A DNA stretch of 64,000 nucleotides from Sulfitobacter sp. W027 (GCF_025143985.1 NZ_CP083564.1:1675501-1739500), one strand, 5' to 3'; shown: positions 35,633-46,316, counted from the stretch's first letter. Notes: generated from the sequence alone by a model not told the origin. Program-made: numbers and translations.

Positions 35633-36694
35633 TCACTCGGCGGGGCGCTTCTCACGTCGGGACACGCGGGCGAGCATGGCGGGCAATAGAACGCTCAGCA
35701 CGACCAGTCGCATGATATGGCAGGCGGCGACAAACCCTGGCACCACGGCCAGCACCGCGCCAAGCGCGATCATCGTCTCAAGCCCACCGGGCGCGAAGGC
35801 CACCAGCACATGCCCCAGCGGCATGCCAAGCGCCCAAGCCACCGGCACCGCGCCCAACCCCGCCAGCCCGACGGCCACGCCGGTAATCGCCAGCCCCGCA
35901 CCAAGGCCGCTGACAAACCGCGCGGGCGTGATCCCAGAGAACCGCGTGCCGATCAGGCAGCCCAGCACCAGATAGGCGATAAGGGTCAGCCACCCCGGCA
36001 GTACCCCTGTCTCCAACTTGGTCAGATGCGCGATGGCAGAGACCACCATCGCCCCCATCAAAAGCGGTGCGGGCACCGAAAGTCGGGCAAAGATCAGCCC
36101 CACGACCACTGACGCACAGATCATCACGAAGATCGAGAGTACCCCCATGCCTTCGCCTACCGGGGCGATATTGCCAGTCATATCGACACCCATGAGCAGG
36201 GCCGCAAAAGGCACGACGATGGTCAACGCCAAGAGCCGCACCGACTGGGTGATCGAAATCCGCGGCACGTCAGAGCCGCTGTCGCTGGCAATCGCCATCA
36301 CAAAACTAAGATGCCCCGGTGCCGAAGCCAAAAGCGCTGAACGCGCGTCAAACCCGAAATATCGCGCCAGCATCCAGCGGCAGACGGCCATGATGCCCCA
36401 GATCACCAGGGTCATAAAGACAAAGGCCAGCGGCCAGCGCACCATGGCGTTGACCGCATCTTGGTTAAAACCTGCCCCCACGGCGATTCCCAAAACTACA
36501 AAACAGGCATCCCGCAGCCGTGGATCAACCGCTGTGCGCACACCGGCCAGCCCAAGACCACTCACCGCGATCACCGGGCCGAGCAGCATATAGACCGGCG
36601 CATTGAGCCACCAAAACAGCAGCGCGCCGAACGTGCCAGCCCCGAGGGTCAGCACGGTATCACGCGGGGCAAGGGAAAGGGTGGGCCATCTCAT
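35633..36694 (-). CDS. AbrB family membrane protein
   Basis: 353 residues with about ten hydrophobic helices and two related halves, the layout of the AbrB/ammonia monooxygenase-like membrane family (Pfam AbrB). The central SAPGHLSFVMAIASDSGSD and the late FAPGGLETMIALGAVL are the repeated APGG motifs of that family. The name is misleading: it is not the Bacillus DNA-binding AbrB. Function unknown, possibly regulatory or transport. It is convergent with the NYN gene, 10 bp apart. Confidence 0.82.
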   Translation of the reverse strand: MRWPTLSLAPRDTVLTLGAGTFGALLFWWLNAPVYMLLGPVIAVSGLGLAGVRTAVDPRLRDACFVVLGIAVGAGFNQDAVNAMVRWPLAFVFMTLVIWGIMAVCRWMLARYFGFDARSALLASAPGHLSFVMAIASDSGSDVPRISITQSVRLLALTIVVPFAALLMGVDMTGNIAPVGEGMGVLSIFVMICASVVVGLIFARLSVPAPLLMGAMVVSAIAHLTKLETGVLPGWLTLIAYLVLGCLIGTRFSGITPARFVSGLGAGLAITGVAVGLAGLGAVPVAWALGMPLGHVLVAFAPGGLETMIALGAVLAVVPGFVAACHIMRLVVLSVLLPAMLARVSRREKRPAE

Positions 36695-36744
36695 GCAACA
36701 GGGCTAGCACCCTGCTACAACGGGCGCCAGAGCTACACGCATAA

Positions 36745-36757
36745 CGCGTATTACGCG
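36745..36757. promoter_or_regulatory. Perfect inverted repeat CGCGTA-T-TACGCG in a divergent promoter region
   Basis: A 13-bp palindrome with a one-base centre lies between the start of the AbrB-type gene (minus strand) and the transporter gene (plus strand), about 50 bp and 66 bp from the two starts. Such a site may bind a regulator, but palindromes of this GC content also arise by chance. Confidence 0.3.
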
Positions 36758-36823
36758 CCCTTGCCCTTTCTTCGCAAAAGGTTCATGCGCGACTGGCAAG
36801 ACCACGGGTGAAAGGACACGAAC

Positions 36824-37726
36824 ATGGACAATCTGCGCGGCGCGATGCTGATGGTGCTGGCAATGGCCGGTTTCGCCATTGAAGACATGTTTATCAAACT
36901 GACGAGCGATGCTCTCCCCGTGGGCCAGATCATTGCGCTTTTGGGCGCAGGTGGCGGGGCGATCTTTGCCGTGATCCTGCGCATTCAGGGGCGGCGGTTG
37001 TTCTCTGCAGATATGCTGACCGGGCCGATCCTGCTGCGCGCTGTGGGTGAGGTGCTGGGCACCTTGTGTTTCGTGACTGCCATTGTGTTGACGCCGCTCT
37101 CCTCGGCCTCTGCCATCCTTCAGGCCACGCCGCTCGCCGTGACCCTTGGGGCCGCACTGTTTCTGGGTGAACCCGTCGGCTGGCGCCGGTGGAGCGCGAT
37201 TGTCGTGGGTTTTCTTGGCGTGCTGCTGATCGTCCGCCCAGGGTTGGAAGGGTTCAACGCGCTGTCGCTCTTTGCCGTGGCAGGTGTCATCGGCCTTGCC
37301 CTGCGCGATCTGGCGACGCGCAAGGTTCCCAAAAGCATCAGTTCCATGCAGCTTAGCTTTCTCGCCTTTATCGTGCTAGTCCCGGCGGGGTTGATCCTGA
37401 TGGCCGCCGCCGGCACCCCCGCCGTGATGCCGGGCGGAGACGAAGTGATTTATCTTACCGCGGCGATGGTGATCGGTGTGATGGCCTATTACGCCATCGT
37501 GGCCGCCATGCGCGTGGGCGAAGTGAGCTTTGTCACGCCATTTCGCTACATGCGGATGCTCTTTGCGCTGGTTGCAGGGATCTTGGTCTTTAAGGAAACT
37601 CCCGACACGCTGACGCTGGTTGGGGCCGCGATCATCATCGCGTCGGGGGTCTATACCCTCCTGCGGGAACGCAAAATCACCCCCCGGCCCCGCCGCGGTC
37701 TTTCCAAGCCGGGTCTGCCGGGGTAA
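36824..37726 (+). CDS. EamA/DMT family membrane transporter
   Basis: 300 residues, about ten hydrophobic helices in two EamA repeats. It starts DNLRGAMLMVLAMAGFAIEDMF; the second repeat has LSLFAVAGVIGLALRDLATRK and ends with IIIASGVYTLLRERK. AAAGGA precedes the ATG. It is distinct from the transporter at 31.9 kb. Substrate unknown. Transcription may continue into eno, 33 bp downstream. Confidence 0.87.
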   Translation: MDNLRGAMLMVLAMAGFAIEDMFIKLTSDALPVGQIIALLGAGGGAIFAVILRIQGRRLFSADMLTGPILLRAVGEVLGTLCFVTAIVLTPLSSASAILQATPLAVTLGAALFLGEPVGWRRWSAIVVGFLGVLLIVRPGLEGFNALSLFAVAGVIGLALRDLATRKVPKSISSMQLSFLAFIVLVPAGLILMAAAGTPAVMPGGDEVIYLTAAMVIGVMAYYAIVAAMRVGEVSFVTPFRYMRMLFALVAGILVFKETPDTLTLVGAAIIIASGVYTLLRERKITPRPRRGLSKPGLPG

Positions 37727-39036
<1,310 letters not shown>

Positions 39037-39037
<1 letters not shown>

Positions 39038-39573
39038 TGTATAAAGTTGATATTCGTCCTGTCACCACCGCTGCGGATCTCGCGGCGGTGGTTGAACTTT
39101 GCTGGGCCTACCGCGACTTTCTGTACAACTTCGCCCCGACCGAGCGGCGGATTGTTGAGACATTCTACCCCCACGACAAATACAGCGCCCTGATGGACCG
39201 TCTGGCCGAAGAACACGCCCGCCCGCGTGGAATCATCCTGCTGGCCGAGCGTAACGGCATCCCCCTTGGCTGCGGCATGTCCCATGCGCTCAGCGATCGG
39301 GAGAGCGAGATTAAGCGCGTCTTCGTCACGGACGCGGCGCGCGGCACCGGTGCAGGCCGTGCGATTTGCCAAAGGTTGATTGATCAGGCGCGCGCGGATG
39401 GGTTTGAGAAGGTCTATCTTGACACCTCCATCGCCTTTGCACCTGCCCGCGCGCTCTATGCTTCACTTGGGTTTGCCGAGCGTGGCCCCTACCAGCCGAT
39501 GCCCGATTTCGCACGTGAGGCGATCTGCTTTTATGAGCTGCCGTTGACCGACACTGCCGCCCAGTCCCGGTAA
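39037..39573 (+). CDS. GNAT family acetyltransferase
   Basis: 178 residues. The acetyl-CoA site is in VTDAARGTGAGRAICQRLIDQ, and the C-terminal part has YLDTSIAFAPARALYASLGF, typical GNAT. A HExx-like segment is absent and the acceptor unknown. The ATG overlaps the eno stop by one base, so its expression is coupled to enolase. A hairpin follows. Confidence 0.88.
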
Positions 39574-39582
39574 TGCGTGAAA

Positions 39583-39608
39583 AAGGGGCGGATGGTTCCC
39601 CGCCCCTT
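39583..39608. terminator. Terminator between the GNAT gene and the glycine-repeat gene
   Basis: AAGGGGCGG at 39583-39591 and CCGCCCCTT at 39600-39608 form a perfect 9-bp stem with an eight-base loop between two convergent genes. Confidence 0.7.
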
Positions 39609-39628
39609 GCCTCTCACTTTACTGCCGA

Positions 39629-40315
39629 TCAGCCTGCGAAAAGCTGCAGGAACTTCTGTTTCGAATAGCCCAAAAGCAGCGCTCCCCGGTCAGACAGACG
39701 CGGCGCGACCCGCATGCGAATAATGTCTTTGTCGCTTTTCAGGGCTGCGTTAAGGCGCAGAATAGCGTCGACCTTACCGTTGGGTCCGGGTTTGACTTCC
39801 TCGATCATCCCCACCAAGACGCGGTCTTTGCTCCAAACAGGCGCGCCGATAAGCGTCGCGATGTTGATCGGTTTTGCCGAGGTCGCACTGCTGTCGGCCA
39901 CGCCCGTTGCCCGGCCTGCAGCTGTACCGGGGACAGCGCCCTGACCGCCCGTAGCGATATTGCCGCTGCCAGAGCCACCGACCGAGACACCCGCCCCAGC
40001 CCCGGCACCGTGACTGCCGCCGCCAATAGATGCGCCGGCGCCTGCGTTCACGCCATCACCGCCGCCGATTGACGCGCCGACGCCTGCGTTCACGCCATCA
40101 CCGCCGCCGATTGATGCGCCGGCCCCGGCTCCGATGCCGTCACTTCCGCCGACCGAGGCACCCACACCAACGTCCGCGCCACCGTGGCTCCCATGACCGC
40201 CGACGCTGACGCCCACCCCCAGACCGATTTCCGCATGGGTAGCAGGCGCAAGCAAAATCGCCGTTGCTGTGATTGCCATGGCGTTTGTAAAGGTTCTGTT
40301 TTGAAAGATAGTCAT
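39629..40315 (-). CDS. Secreted glycine-repeat protein with PRC-barrel-like C-terminus
   Basis: 228 residues. A signal peptide (AMAITATAILLAPATHA, cleavage after about residue 28) is followed by a Gly/Ala/Ser-rich region with about five imperfect 14-residue repeats of the type GAGASIGGGDGVNA (residues about 48-116). A linker rich in Ala, Gly and Thr leads to a C-terminal domain (about 150-226: LIGAPVWSKDRVLVGMIEEV) that resembles a PRC barrel. The start at 40315 is supported by GAAGGAG. It looks like an exported, surface-exposed or periplasmic protein; function unknown. Repeat number could vary between strains. Confidence 0.8.
   Translation of the reverse strand: MTIFQNRTFTNAMAITATAILLAPATHAEIGLGVGVSVGGHGSHGGADVGVGASVGGSDGIGAGAGASIGGGDGVNAGVGASIGGGDGVNAGAGASIGGGSHGAGAGAGVSVGGSGSGNIATGGQGAVPGTAAGRATGVADSSATSAKPINIATLIGAPVWSKDRVLVGMIEEVKPGPNGKVDAILRLNAALKSDKDIIRMRVAPRLSDRGALLLGYSKQKFLQLFAG
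39968..40174 (-). repeat. In-frame 42-bp tandem repeats encoding 14-residue units
   Basis: Two units differ by only a few bases: CCTGCGTTCACGCCATCACC recurs at 40041 and 40083, exactly 42 bases apart. Flanking units are more degenerate. The phase keeps the reading frame of the glycine-repeat gene, so units can be gained or lost without a frameshift. Confidence 0.85.
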
Positions 40316-40563
40316 TTCGAATCTCCTTCTTTTGATCGGTAGCGCTAGGACCCAGCTCATCTGCCAGCCCTTGGCTCCCATGCTATAATCACGCATCAGA
40401 ATGAGGTTTTGTTTCAAATAATTGCGCAAATGGCATCTTTCTTGAAACTTTGTTAAAAATATGCCGGGATTGGCAGCTTGGCAGCGCAAAAGCTGCACCC
40501 TGTCGCCCTATTAGGCGCCAGTTGGCAAATTCCCGTCAGAATTGAAATGCCAGCGCCCGTGTT
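40316..40563. other. AT-richer gap upstream of the glycine-repeat gene
   Basis: About 250 bp with no gene. It is the leader of the minus-strand glycine-repeat gene and the region downstream of anmK. On the minus strand GATTATAGC (complement of 40382-40390) is a plausible -10 element, but I see no good -35. The composition around 40420-40465 is markedly AT-rich for this window. Confidence 0.5.
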
Positions 40564-41691
40564 TCAGTTGCGATTGACGGTGCCGCCACCCACAGCGGCC
40601 CGCACGCCAGTTGTGCCGGGACATGAGGTCGGCAAGCCCCGTGCCACCCGCACAGCGAGATATGCGAAAGCCTGTGCCTCTAGCATATCGCCGTCCAGCC
40701 CGATGTCCTCCACCGGAGCGACAGGGCAATCAAGGCTGACGTCCAGCATCCGCATCAGCACCGGGTTATGTCGCCCGCCCCCCGTGACATAGACCCGCTC
40801 AGGCGGGGCCGGGCAATGCTGCATTGCTTCGGCGACGCCAGCGGCGCACATGGCGGTCAGGGTGGCACAGGCGTCAGCGTCGGACAGTTCGCCCACCAGC
40901 GCCACCATTTCCGCGAAGTCATTCCGGTCGAGCGATTTGGGCGGCATGCGTGCGAAGTATGGCTCGGCGAGGAAGAGCTCCAGCGCACCATGCTCCACCC
41001 TGCCCCGCGCGGCCAGCTTGCCACCTTCGTCAAAGTCTTGGCCAAGGCGGGCTTGCATCAGATCGTTGATCGGCGCATTTGCCGGACCGGTATCGAAAGC
41101 CAGCAGCGCGCCTGCTTCCTCGGGCCGCGCAATACGCGGATCGACCCAGGTGAGGTTTCCCACACCCCCAAGGTTTAAAAAGGCCAACGGGCCCTCCCGA
41201 CCGGCAAATCGCGCGCAGGCATGGTGAAAGAACGGGGCCAAAGGCGCGCCCTCTCCACCCAGTTCCACATCGGCGCTGCGGAAATCCCAGACCACGGGAA
41301 GATTGATCTGTCGCGCCAACAGGGCCCCGTCGCCCACTTGCAGCGTGCCTTGCATCCGCGGCGCATGGGCAAGGGTCTGGCCGTGGAAACCGACAAGCTC
41401 AACGGCAGGCTCATCTTTCAACAGATCATCCAACAGCGCCAGATGCGCGGTCTCGACCGCTTGGGCTGCCGCCTCAACCTCGGCCCCGTGCCATTTTCCG
41501 AATCCGGCGGCGATCACCCGACGCTCTTCGGCCGAATAGCTGCGATAGGCGCTGCGGCCAAAACTGGTGATGTCATAGCCGTCGGTGCGCAAAATCGCGG
41601 CGTCCACCCCGTCTAAAGAGGTGCCCGACATCATTCCCAATGCCGTCACCACACCGGTTCCGACATGTTGCCTGTGCATGGCCCTATTCAT
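40564..41691 (-). CDS. anmK: Anhydro-N-acetylmuramic acid kinase
   Basis: Recycles cell-wall sugar: opens 1,6-anhydro-MurNAc and phosphorylates it to MurNAc-6-phosphate. 375 residues. Motifs: [57 protein letters not shown] and [17 protein letters not shown], all typical of AnmK. The start is uncertain between 41691 and 41679. It works in the same route as NagZ at 55.2 kb, which releases anhydro-muropeptide sugars. Divergent from tyrS. Confidence 0.95.
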   Translation of the reverse strand: MNRAMHRQHVGTGVVTALGMMSGTSLDGVDAAILRTDGYDITSFGRSAYRSYSAEERRVIAAGFGKWHGAEVEAAAQAVETAHLALLDDLLKDEPAVELVGFHGQTLAHAPRMQGTLQVGDGALLARQINLPVVWDFRSADVELGGEGAPLAPFFHHACARFAGREGPLAFLNLGGVGNLTWVDPRIARPEEAGALLAFDTGPANAPINDLMQARLGQDFDEGGKLAARGRVEHGALELFLAEPYFARMPPKSLDRNDFAEMVALVGELSDADACATLTAMCAAGVAEAMQHCPAPPERVYVTGGGRHNPVLMRMLDVSLDCPVAPVEDIGLDGDMLEAQAFAYLAVRVARGLPTSCPGTTGVRAAVGGGTVNRN

Positions 41692-41757
41692 GGCCTTTTC
41701 CTTTGCCGCTCGTGCGCATATAGATTGCCCCGCAATACAGTTTTGAGGCAAGTCACC

Positions 41758-43008
41758 ATGACATACCATCCCAAATCGGAGTTCATCCACACGATGATGC
41801 AGCGCGGCTTTCTGGCCGATTGCACCGATTATCAGGGATTGGACGACGCCCTGATGAAAGGTGCCGCTCCTGCTTATGTGGGCTATGACGCCACAGCCAA
41901 ATCGCTGCACGTGGGGCATCTGGTCAATATCATGATGCTGCGGTGGTTGCAGAAGTGCGGCGGCAAGCCGATCACCCTGATGGGCGGCGGCACGACCAAG
42001 GTGGGCGATCCGTCGTTCCGCTCGGACGAACGCCCCCTGCTGACGCCCGAGGCGATTGACGACAATATCGAAGGTATCCGTCAGGTCTTTGCCCGCTACC
42101 TTGATTATGGGGATGGGCCGAGCGACGCGCTGATGCTTAACAACGCTGAATGGCTTGATGAGTTGAACTATCTCGATTTCCTGCGGGACATCGGGCGGCA
42201 TTTCTCGATCAATCGGATGCTCAGCTTTGAAAGCGTGAAATCACGGTTGGACCGCGAGCAATCACTGTCATTCCTCGAATTCAACTACATGATCTTGCAA
42301 GCCTATGACTTCATGGAGTTGCACCGCCGTTATGGGTGTATCCTGCAGATGGGCGGCTCGGATCAATGGGGCAATATCGTCAACGGGATCGACCTGACGC
42401 GCCGCGTGATCGACGGCGAAGTCTACGGCCTGACCTCACCGCTACTGACCACCAGCGACGGCAAGAAGATGGGCAAATCGGCAGGGGGCGCGGTCTGGCT
42501 GAACGGCGACATGCTTTCGCCTTACGAGTTCTGGCAGTTCTGGCGCAATTGCACCGATGCCGACGTGGGCCGGTTCCTCAAGCTCTATACCGAGCTGCCG
42601 GTCGACGAATGCGACCGTCTGGGCGGGCTTGCCGGGTCTGAGATCAATGAGGCGAAGGTGCGACTGGCCAATGAGGTCACCGGCCTGCTGCACGGCGAAG
42701 AAGCGGCGCGGAACGCCGAAGCCACGGCGCGCGAGGTCTTTGAAAAAGGCGGCGTGGGCGACGATCTGCCTACATTGACTCTTACGGCGGCGGATGTGGG
42801 CGATGGGGTCTCGATCGTTCAACTGCTGGTGAAATCCGGCCTTGCGGGCTCCGGTAAAGAGGCCAAGCGCCTGATTGCCGAGAATGGTGCGCGGATTGAT
42901 GATCAGCCGCTGACAGATGCGGGCTTGATGCTCGATGCGGGCGCGCTCTCGTCTCCTATCAAGCTGAGCGCAGGTAAGAAACGCCACGCGCTGGTGCAGA
43001 TCGGCTAA
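41758..43008 (+). CDS. tyrS: Tyrosyl-tRNA synthetase
   Basis: 416 residues, class I synthetase. The HIGH-type motif is HVGH in [14 protein letters not shown], the KMSKS-type motif is KMGKS, and the tyrosine pocket has [14 protein letters not shown] and GGSDQWGNI. An S4-like RNA-binding domain forms the C-terminus ([20 protein letters not shown]). I start at 41758 (MTYHPKSEF). A hairpin follows the stop. Confidence 0.97.
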   Translation: MTYHPKSEFIHTMMQRGFLADCTDYQGLDDALMKGAAPAYVGYDATAKSLHVGHLVNIMMLRWLQKCGGKPITLMGGGTTKVGDPSFRSDERPLLTPEAIDDNIEGIRQVFARYLDYGDGPSDALMLNNAEWLDELNYLDFLRDIGRHFSINRMLSFESVKSRLDREQSLSFLEFNYMILQAYDFMELHRRYGCILQMGGSDQWGNIVNGIDLTRRVIDGEVYGLTSPLLTTSDGKKMGKSAGGAVWLNGDMLSPYEFWQFWRNCTDADVGRFLKLYTELPVDECDRLGGLAGSEINEAKVRLANEVTGLLHGEEAARNAEATAREVFEKGGVGDDLPTLTLTAADVGDGVSIVQLLVKSGLAGSGKEAKRLIAENGARIDDQPLTDAGLMLDAGALSSPIKLSAGKKRHALVQIG

Positions 43009-43022
43009 AGTCTTAACTTAAC

Positions 43023-43043
43023 GGGGGCTGCCTTACGGCCCCC
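43023..43043 (+). terminator. Probable terminator after tyrS
   Basis: GGGGGC at 43023-43028 pairs with GCCCCC at 43038-43043 around a nine-base loop, 14 bp after the tyrS stop. A weak pyrimidine run (AGTCTCCTCC) follows. Confidence 0.5.
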
Positions 43044-43110
43044 AGTCTCCTCCTGCTCATCACCTGTTCCAGCAAGCATGGCTTGCATGGGGCCAAACTT
43101 CGTGTTGAAC

Positions 43111-43124
43111 TGAACAAGCGTTCA
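43111..43124. promoter_or_regulatory. Inverted repeat TGAAC-AAGC-GTTCA, candidate TetR-type operator
   Basis: A dyad with 5-bp arms and a 4-bp centre lies 18 bp before the ATG of the SDR gene. Similar GTTCA/TGAAC dyads are bound by TetR-family repressors of acyl-CoA and branched-chain metabolism (PsrA, LiuR type). No such regulator is in this window, so the link is an inference. Confidence 0.4.
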
Positions 43125-43141
43125 TATCGGGGGGAGCCATC

Positions 43142-43897
43142 ATGAAACTAGACAGCACAGCCGCCATCATCACCGGGGGTGCCTCGGGGCTTGGCGAAGC
43201 CACGGCGCGCTATTTCGCTTCGCAAGGTGCGCAGGTCACCCTGCTGGATCGTGACGCCGACCGGGGCGAATCCGTCGCGAAAGAGATCGGCGGCCATTTC
43301 GTCATGACGGACGTGACGGATGAGACATCCGTGCAAGAGGCGGTGGACTATGCCCAAGACAAGATGGGCTGGATCACAGCAGCGGTGAACTGCGCCGGGA
43401 TCGCTCTTGGCATCAAGACCACAGGCCGCGATGGCCCGCACCCATTGGACGCCTTCCAGCGCACGGTCGACATTAACCTTGTCGGCAGCTTCAACGTGGC
43501 GCGGCTCGCGGCGGTGGCTATGGCCAAGAACAGCCCCGAAGACGACGGCGCGCGCGGGGTGATCATCAACACTGCCTCCATCGCCGCTTTCGATGGGCAA
43601 AAGGGCCAAGCCGCCTATGCCGCGTCCAAAGGCGGGATCGTTGGCATGACCCTGCCCATGGCGCGGGATTTGGCCAAAGACGGTATCCGCGTCATGACCA
43701 TCGCGCCGGGCATTTTCAAAACGCCGATGCTGGCCGGTCTGCCGGAAGAGGTTCAGGCTGAATTGGCTAAGGATGTGCCCAACCCTGCCCGCCTCGGCGA
43801 TCCGTCGGAATACGGGCGACTGGCTGGGTTCATCGTTGAGATGGGATATCTCAACGGCGAAGTGATCCGCCTCGACGGGGCGCTCAGGATGCGGTGA
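43142..43897 (+). CDS. SDR family 3-hydroxyacyl-CoA dehydrogenase (HSD17B10 type)
   Basis: 251 residues of the classical short-chain dehydrogenase fold. NAD loop TGGASGLGEATARYF (12-26), VNCAGIALGIKT, and the catalytic set NTASIAAFDGQ...YAASK with Tyr and Lys. The sequence FDGQKGQAAYAASKGGIVGM is characteristic of type-2 3-hydroxyacyl-CoA dehydrogenase (3-hydroxy-2-methylbutyryl-CoA dehydrogenase), which acts in isoleucine and branched acyl-CoA degradation. GGGGGAG precedes the start. The operator-like dyad upstream suits acyl-CoA control. Its stop overlaps the next gene by one base. Confidence 0.9.
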   Translation: MKLDSTAAIITGGASGLGEATARYFASQGAQVTLLDRDADRGESVAKEIGGHFVMTDVTDETSVQEAVDYAQDKMGWITAAVNCAGIALGIKTTGRDGPHPLDAFQRTVDINLVGSFNVARLAAVAMAKNSPEDDGARGVIINTASIAAFDGQKGQAAYAASKGGIVGMTLPMARDLAKDGIRVMTIAPGIFKTPMLAGLPEEVQAELAKDVPNPARLGDPSEYGRLAGFIVEMGYLNGEVIRLDGALRMR

Positions 43898-44508
43898 TGC
43901 CGCTGCAGAACCGCGTTCAGCCGGATGGAGAGATCATCGCCCACCCCGCGCGAGGTGGCTTCATGGGCAACCGCGGTATCCTGCACGATGAAGGCGGCCT
44001 GCACCCGACACGCCGATGGGCGCATCAGAACTGGGTGTGTTGTGTGCTGAGCTTCAAGGGGCGTCAGCGTCGCCTCATGGCCCCACGCCACTATACCGAG
44101 CTTTTCTTTTTCGATGAGGCCGTGGCCTTTGCCGCCGGGCACCGACCCTGCGCCGAATGCCGGGGCACAGACTATAGGCGGTTTCGGGCCTGCTGCGATG
44201 TGCCGGGGCCTGCTGCCGCCCTAGACCGTCAGCTGCACGCCGAACGCGCCGTACCGCGCGTGTTTCAGCAGCGCCGCCATCCAGAGGTGGAGGCGCGTGA
44301 CCTGCCGACAGGGAGCTTCATCTTAGATCATGAGGGGCGCTGCGGGGTGCTTTTTGGTGACGCCTTTTACCCCTATGCCCCTTCAGGCTACGGTTCGCCA
44401 AAATCGCGCCCTTGGGGACATGTCACCTTGCTTACCCCGCCCAGTAGCGTTGCGGCTTTTCGCGCCGGATACCGGCCGCAGATCGCCCTGAAGGACTCAG
44501 CCGATTAA
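43897..44508 (+). CDS. Conserved unknown protein with an Ada-like CxxC motif
   Basis: 203 residues, no named family that I can place. The segment FFFDEAVAFAAGHRPCAECR (about 70-89) resembles the second half of the zinc domain of Ada, where a DEALAAGYRPCKRC motif supplies two cysteine ligands; here Cys85 and Cys88 fit. Other cysteines sit at 48-49 and 99-100. A large aromatic and proline-rich second half (FYPYAPSGYGSPKSRPWGH) has no clear match. A zinc-binding fold is possible. The ATG overlaps the SDR stop by one base (TGATG), so the two are coupled. Convergent with uup. Confidence 0.7.
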   Translation: MPLQNRVQPDGEIIAHPARGGFMGNRGILHDEGGLHPTRRWAHQNWVCCVLSFKGRQRRLMAPRHYTELFFFDEAVAFAAGHRPCAECRGTDYRRFRACCDVPGPAAALDRQLHAERAVPRVFQQRRHPEVEARDLPTGSFILDHEGRCGVLFGDAFYPYAPSGYGSPKSRPWGHVTLLTPPSSVAAFRAGYRPQIALKDSAD

Positions 44509-46316
44509 CCCTGCGCCTTCTCTTCAAGCGCCATCCACTCTTCTTCAGCGTTCTGGAGCTTTTCGTGCCTCTGAACCAGCGCATCGGTGGCTTTTTGGAA
44601 CTTCACCGGCTCGCGGGTGAACAATTCCGCGTCGCTGAGCAGTTCTTCGAGCTTGCCGATTTCCGCCTCAAGGCGCTCGATCTCACCCGGCAGCGCTTCG
44701 AGCCGGTGCTTTTCGGTAAAGCTCAGACCCGAGGCGGCCGGCTTTTTCTCAGCCTTCGGCTCGGCCTTGCCGGGTTTGGACTTTACCACGCTGTCCGAAA
44801 AATCGTCCTGCCCGCGCTGCGCCAGATAGTCGGTCCAACCGCCCGCATAGACCGTGGCACGCCCGTCGCCCTCCATGGCGATGGTGGTGGCGGCCACCCG
44901 GTCGAGGAAGTCGCGGTCGTGGCTGACCAGCAGCACGGTGCCGTCATAGGTGCTGAGAAGCTCCTGCATGAGGTCGAGGGTTTCGACATCCAGATCGTTG
45001 GTCGGCTCGTCGAGCACCAAAAGGTTCGAGGATCGCGCCATAATCTTGGCCAGCAACAGCCGGGCCTTTTCCCCGCCCGAGAGCGAGCGGACCGGCGCGC
45101 GGGCCTGTGCTTCGTCAAAGAGAAACTCTTTCAGGTAGCCCACCACATGTTTCGGCTGTCCGCGCACCAGCACCTGATCGGCCTTGCCCGAGACGCGCAT
45201 GTCAGGATCGCCGGTCAGGCTTTCCCAAAGCGTCATATTGCCATCAAGCTGCGCACGTGCCTGATCGAAAAGCGCGAGTTCCAGATTGGTGCCGAGCTTG
45301 ATCTCGCCGGTGTCGGGCTGCTCTTTCCCGATCATCATGTTAAGCAGCGTGGTCTTGCCCACCCCATTCGGTCCCACCAGCGCAATGCGGTCGCCGCGTT
45401 GCACAGTGATCGAAAAGTCGCGCAGGATCTGTTTGTCGCCGAACTTCTTAGCCACGCCTGTCGCTTCGATCACTTTGCGCCCTGACTTTGGCCCGGCTTC
45501 CAGCGCCATCGCGGCGGTCCCTTGACGGGTGATCTGGGCTGAGCGTTCGGCCCTCAGGTCTTGCAAGGCGCGCACGCGGCCTTGGTTGCGCTTGCGCCGG
45601 GCCGAGATGCCCTCAACCGCCCAACGCGCTTCGGCCTTGATCTTGCGGTTGAGCTTGTGGCGCTGCATGTCCTCTTCTTCCCAGATCTGATCGCGCCATG
45701 CTTCAAACCCCTCAAAACCGATCTCTTGACGGCGCACGGCGCCGCGGTCGATCCAGAGGGTGGCGCGGGTCAGATTGCGCAGGAAGGCGCGGTCGTGGCT
45801 GATGATGACAAAGGCGGTCCGGGTGCTTTTGAGTTCAGCTTCAAGCCAAGCGATGGCTTCGATATCAAGGTGGTTGGTCGGCTCATCCAGCAGCATCAGC
45901 TCGGGCTCTTCGGCCATCAGCCGCGCCAGTGCCGCGCGGCGGCGTTCACCGCCCGAAGCGGTGGCGACGGGGCGTGCGGGATCGAACTTTAGCCCCTCGC
46001 CCGCGCGCTCGACTTTGTACATCTCGCCCGGGTCAAGGCCATGCGCCGCGAAATCGCCCAGCGTCTCGAAACCCGACAGATCCGGCTCCTGTTCCATATA
46101 GCCGACCGACACGCCGGGCCCGGCAATGACCGCCCCGCTGTCCGGCTCAACAAGCCCGGCCATCACCTTCATTAGCGTGGATTTGCCCGAGCCATTGCGA
46201 CCAACCAAAGCCAGCCGGTCGCCGGTCTGAACCACTAGTGAAAGGTCTTCGAAAACAGGATCGCCGCCAAAGGTCAGCGAAATGTCGGTGAGTTGTAAAA
46301 GGGGTGCGCGTGCCAT
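44505..46316 (-). CDS. uup: ABC-F family ATPase Uup
   Basis: 603 residues, two nucleotide-binding domains without membrane helices. Domain 1: [36 protein letters not shown]. Domain 2: GPNGVGKTTL, LSGGEKARLLLA, LLVLDEPTNDLD. The interdomain arm is basic (MQRHKLNRKIKAEARW). A C-terminal coiled coil follows KPAASGLSFTEKHRLE (about 520-600), which is typical of Uup, known to suppress transposon precise excision and to bind DNA and ribosomes. It differs from the ABC-F protein at 8.4 kb. Confidence 0.92.
   Translation of the reverse strand: MARAPLLQLTDISLTFGGDPVFEDLSLVVQTGDRLALVGRNGSGKSTLMKVMAGLVEPDSGAVIAGPGVSVGYMEQEPDLSGFETLGDFAAHGLDPGEMYKVERAGEGLKFDPARPVATASGGERRRAALARLMAEEPELMLLDEPTNHLDIEAIAWLEAELKSTRTAFVIISHDRAFLRNLTRATLWIDRGAVRRQEIGFEGFEAWRDQIWEEEDMQRHKLNRKIKAEARWAVEGISARRKRNQGRVRALQDLRAERSAQITRQGTAAMALEAGPKSGRKVIEATGVAKKFGDKQILRDFSITVQRGDRIALVGPNGVGKTTLLNMMIGKEQPDTGEIKLGTNLELALFDQARAQLDGNMTLWESLTGDPDMRVSGKADQVLVRGQPKHVVGYLKEFLFDEAQARAPVRSLSGGEKARLLLAKIMARSSNLLVLDEPTNDLDVETLDLMQELLSTYDGTVLLVSHDRDFLDRVAATTIAMEGDGRATVYAGGWTDYLAQRGQDDFSDSVVKSKPGKAEPKAEKKPAASGLSFTEKHRLEALPGEIERLEAEIGKLEELLSDAELFTREPVKFQKATDALVQRHEKLQNAEEEWMALEEKAQG

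Noticed and set aside
40384-40389. TATAAT on the plus strand as a promoter
   Set aside because: No -35 at a suitable distance and no plus-strand gene downstream; the minus-strand reading (GATTATAGC) is more useful.
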